A stretch of 7,713 nucleotides of DNA from Robiginitomaculum sp. (GTDB taxonomy: Bacteria > Pseudomonadota > Alphaproteobacteria > Caulobacterales > Maricaulaceae). The first letter of the stretch is position 1, and each line of letters opens with the position of its first letter. The position numbers and the translations under genes are program-made. Below are positions 6,017 through 7,713 of this stretch, in pieces. The stretch is taken from contig NVVU01000091.1 in assembly GCA_002733485.1 (NCBI GenBank), positions 1-7,713 on the forward strand. The letters are read 5' to 3'. The notes beneath the pieces were generated by a model. The model was not told where the DNA came from and ran no database searches. It saw only the letters and a list, made by a program, of their open reading frames with translations.

Positions 6017-7476
6017 ATGAGCCAACAACACCCCGATGTGCAACGTGTGCAAGTTGCGTTTAAGGCGGGGCAACGTGAGCAAGCGGTAACGCTCGTTCGC
6101 GGGTTGTTTCGCCAAGGTGCCTTGCTGGGTGATGGATGGGCGGAACTGGCGAAGTTAGCATTGGCAATGGGCGAGGTAACCCTCGCACTTAAGGCGAGCA
6201 AACGCTTTTCACGCAAAGATCGCAATGATGCAATGCATCAGTTGCACCATGCTGCGTTATTGGCTGAGGCCGGGCGGGTTCGTGCCGCGCGCAGTGCAAT
6301 GCTCTGCTTTGAAAGAAAAGGCACCAGCAATCCATCGGTACAGCATTTTCTGGGAACGGTAAAATCTCAGATGGGGGAAAATGAAAGTGCTCTGCGCCAT
6401 TTTCATCAGGTTCTAGAACAATGGCCAACCGCAGGGCAAAGCTGGGTTGCCATGGTGGCATTAAAAGAGTTTACACCGGATGATCCAGACTTGCTAAAAA
6501 TGGAAAGTTTAACGGACAAGTTTGGCGGCATAGACCCTCAAACGCACGGCAAATTCTTATACGCGCTTGGCAAGGCCTGGGAGGATGTTGGAAACACCGA
6601 GCACGCCTTTGCGAAGTACAGTCAGGGAGCTGGGCTGTTTCTCCAAACCCGTCCTTTTGATCAGAATGCTGATGACCGGTTTTGTAAATCCTTGCTGGGT
6701 ACATTTACCCGGCAGGCACAGGAAGCCTTGCCCGCTAGCCAGTGCGAAAGCACACGCCCCATATTTGTTACCGGGCTTCCCAGGTCTGGCACAACTCTGG
6801 TCGAGCAAATGCTGGTCAGCCATAGCAAGGTAAAAGACGGCGGCGAGCTGAACTTGCTAAGAACAGCTCTGATGCCGCTTGGAGGCTATAGCCTGGCCCA
6901 TGCTCGGGCCTATTGTGACACTGCACTGGCTGGCGATGATCCATGGACAGACATTGCCAACACCTATCTTTATTTTCTGGAAGAGCGCTTTGGCAGGGGG
7001 GGCATATAGTCGACAAGACACTAAACCACAGCCGGTTTATAGGGTTGATCCGACATACGCTGCCAAAAGCGAAAATCATTTGGGTTCGCCGGGATCCCAT
7101 GGACACAGCCTGGTCTTGTTTTAAAACGTTTTTTAACAAGAGCTTTGACTGGACTTTTTCGCTCAAAGGCATTGCACGCTACTTCAAAATGGAAGACCGG
7201 ATTTTTGAAAACTGGTGCGCGCAATACCCCAACGATATTCATGTGGTTCAATACGAAGATCTAGTGCAGTCACCCGAGACTGTAATTCCAGCAATGCTTG
7301 CACATTGTGGCCTGACCGATGAGTTGTTGACGCGACGATTTTATGAGACCAGACGAAGCGTAACGACCGCCAGCCTGGCGCAGGTTCGGCGCCCACTTTC
7401 CAAAAAATCTATTGGAAAATGGAGAGCGTATGAAAAACAACTTGCACCGTTTATAGATGCTTATTTTAGTAAATAG
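6017..7476 (+). pseudogene. TPR-containing sulfotransferase, split by a -1 frameshift
   Basis: The N-terminal ~190 residues are helical TPR-like repeats (for example LGTVKSQMGENESALRHFHQVLEQWP). A sulfotransferase domain follows: 5'-phosphosulfate loop RPIFVTGLPRSGTTLVEQML from residue 247, and 3'-phosphate-binding segment IIWVRRDPMDTAWSCF near 7075-7122. Such enzymes move sulfate from PAPS to an acceptor, here unknown. The first frame ends at TAG 7007-7009 just after a run of seven G. The second half continues in the next frame, QGGHIVDKT onward, to TAG 7474-7476. One extra G would give a continuous 486-aa protein (AGG GGG GGG CAT), a normal size for the family. Both halves look conserved, so the break may be a recent mutation, a sequencing error or a slippery tract. 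Start is ATG 6017. It lies outside the defence-like operon, beyond the tRNA, and is probably unrelated chromosomal backbone. Confidence 0.85.
6996..7002 (+). other. Homopolymer G7 at the frameshift point
   Basis: Seven consecutive G in the sulfotransferase gene. The downstream frame is restored if the tract has eight G, or by a -1 slip. The premature TAG follows within 5 nt. Confidence 0.85.
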
Positions 7477-7622
7477 GCTAGGGAATTGCGGTCAAATTCT
7501 GTAAACTGAGACAAAACTATACGCGAAGAAAACCGCGCCATCTTTACTTTTGGCTAAGCAAGACTTTTAACCCGATCTTGAGTGTGATCCTGCATCCTGT
7601 GGCCTAGTGAAGGGTTGGGTGT

Positions 7623-7713
7623 ATGCCAGCAAAACAAAAAAAACAAAACCAGAGCCAAAATCCGGTTGCTCCCGGCATCAAAACCGGGGCGGCGCCATTG
7701 GCGCACATCAGCG
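7623..7713 (+). CDS. 5' end of an unidentified gene (partial)
   Basis: ATG 7623 opens a frame that runs to the window edge (30 codons). GAAGGG at 7609-7614 lies 8 nt upstream and serves as a ribosome binding site. The N-terminus is Lys/Gln/Asn-rich (MPAKQKKQNQSQNP), then Pro/Gly/Ala-rich, as in a flexible leader; it does not look like a signal peptide. No domain is reached, so function cannot be assigned. It lies 146 nt after the sulfotransferase stop on the same strand; no clear terminator was seen between them. Confidence 0.45.
   Translation, partial: MPAKQKKQNQSQNPVAPGIKTGAAPLAHIS

Noticed and set aside
1..7713. CRISPR arrays, insertion sequences and integrase genes
   Set aside because: No regularly spaced direct repeats, transposase-like protein or terminal inverted repeats were found in the window.

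Overview
The window looks like a bacterial, probably alphaproteobacterial, chromosome segment. The support is indirect: a bacterial tRNA-Ser(GCU) with an encoded CCA end, a TPR-sulfotransferase of a type common in marine and sphingomonad-like Alphaproteobacteria, moderate GC, and tight overlapping operon structure. Genus cannot be read from the sequence.

Left part (1-5445): one compact plus-strand operon of five genes whose ends all overlap (11, 11, 4 and 4 nt). In order they are: the 3' end of an unidentified gene with an acidic tail; a 277-aa protein with a C-terminal HNH nuclease domain; a 607-aa SNF2-type (SF2) ATPase; a 138-aa stand-alone protein resembling the N-terminal effector/recognition domain of restriction enzyme EcoRII (B3-like DNA-binding fold) without its nuclease domain; and a 750-aa protein built from repeated RNA-polymerase alpha-CTD-like helix-hairpin-helix units and sigma-70 region-4-like helix-turn-helix units. 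The second half of that last protein is a tandem duplication. The EcoRII-N-like protein and the 750-aa protein end in nearly the same 15-residue tail. Together they read as an uncharacterised multi-protein DNA-targeting, probably anti-phage restriction, system: a recogniser (EcoRII-N), a motor (SNF2), a nuclease (HNH) and a large DNA-binding or scaffold protein. No methyltransferase is visible; the operon continues off the left edge.

Middle (5446-5844): about 300 bases without a credible gene, holding several hairpins, followed by a minus-strand tRNA-Ser(GCU). The tRNA 3' end faces the operon, the geometry expected if the operon lies in an island integrated at this tRNA. No attachment repeat is visible inside the window.

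Right part (5845-7713): a TPR-plus-sulfotransferase gene starting at 6017 behind a clear ribosome binding site. It is split by a one-base frameshift at a run of seven G (6996-7002); both halves of the sulfotransferase fold are otherwise intact. The first 30 codons of another plus-strand gene begin at 7623 and run off the window.
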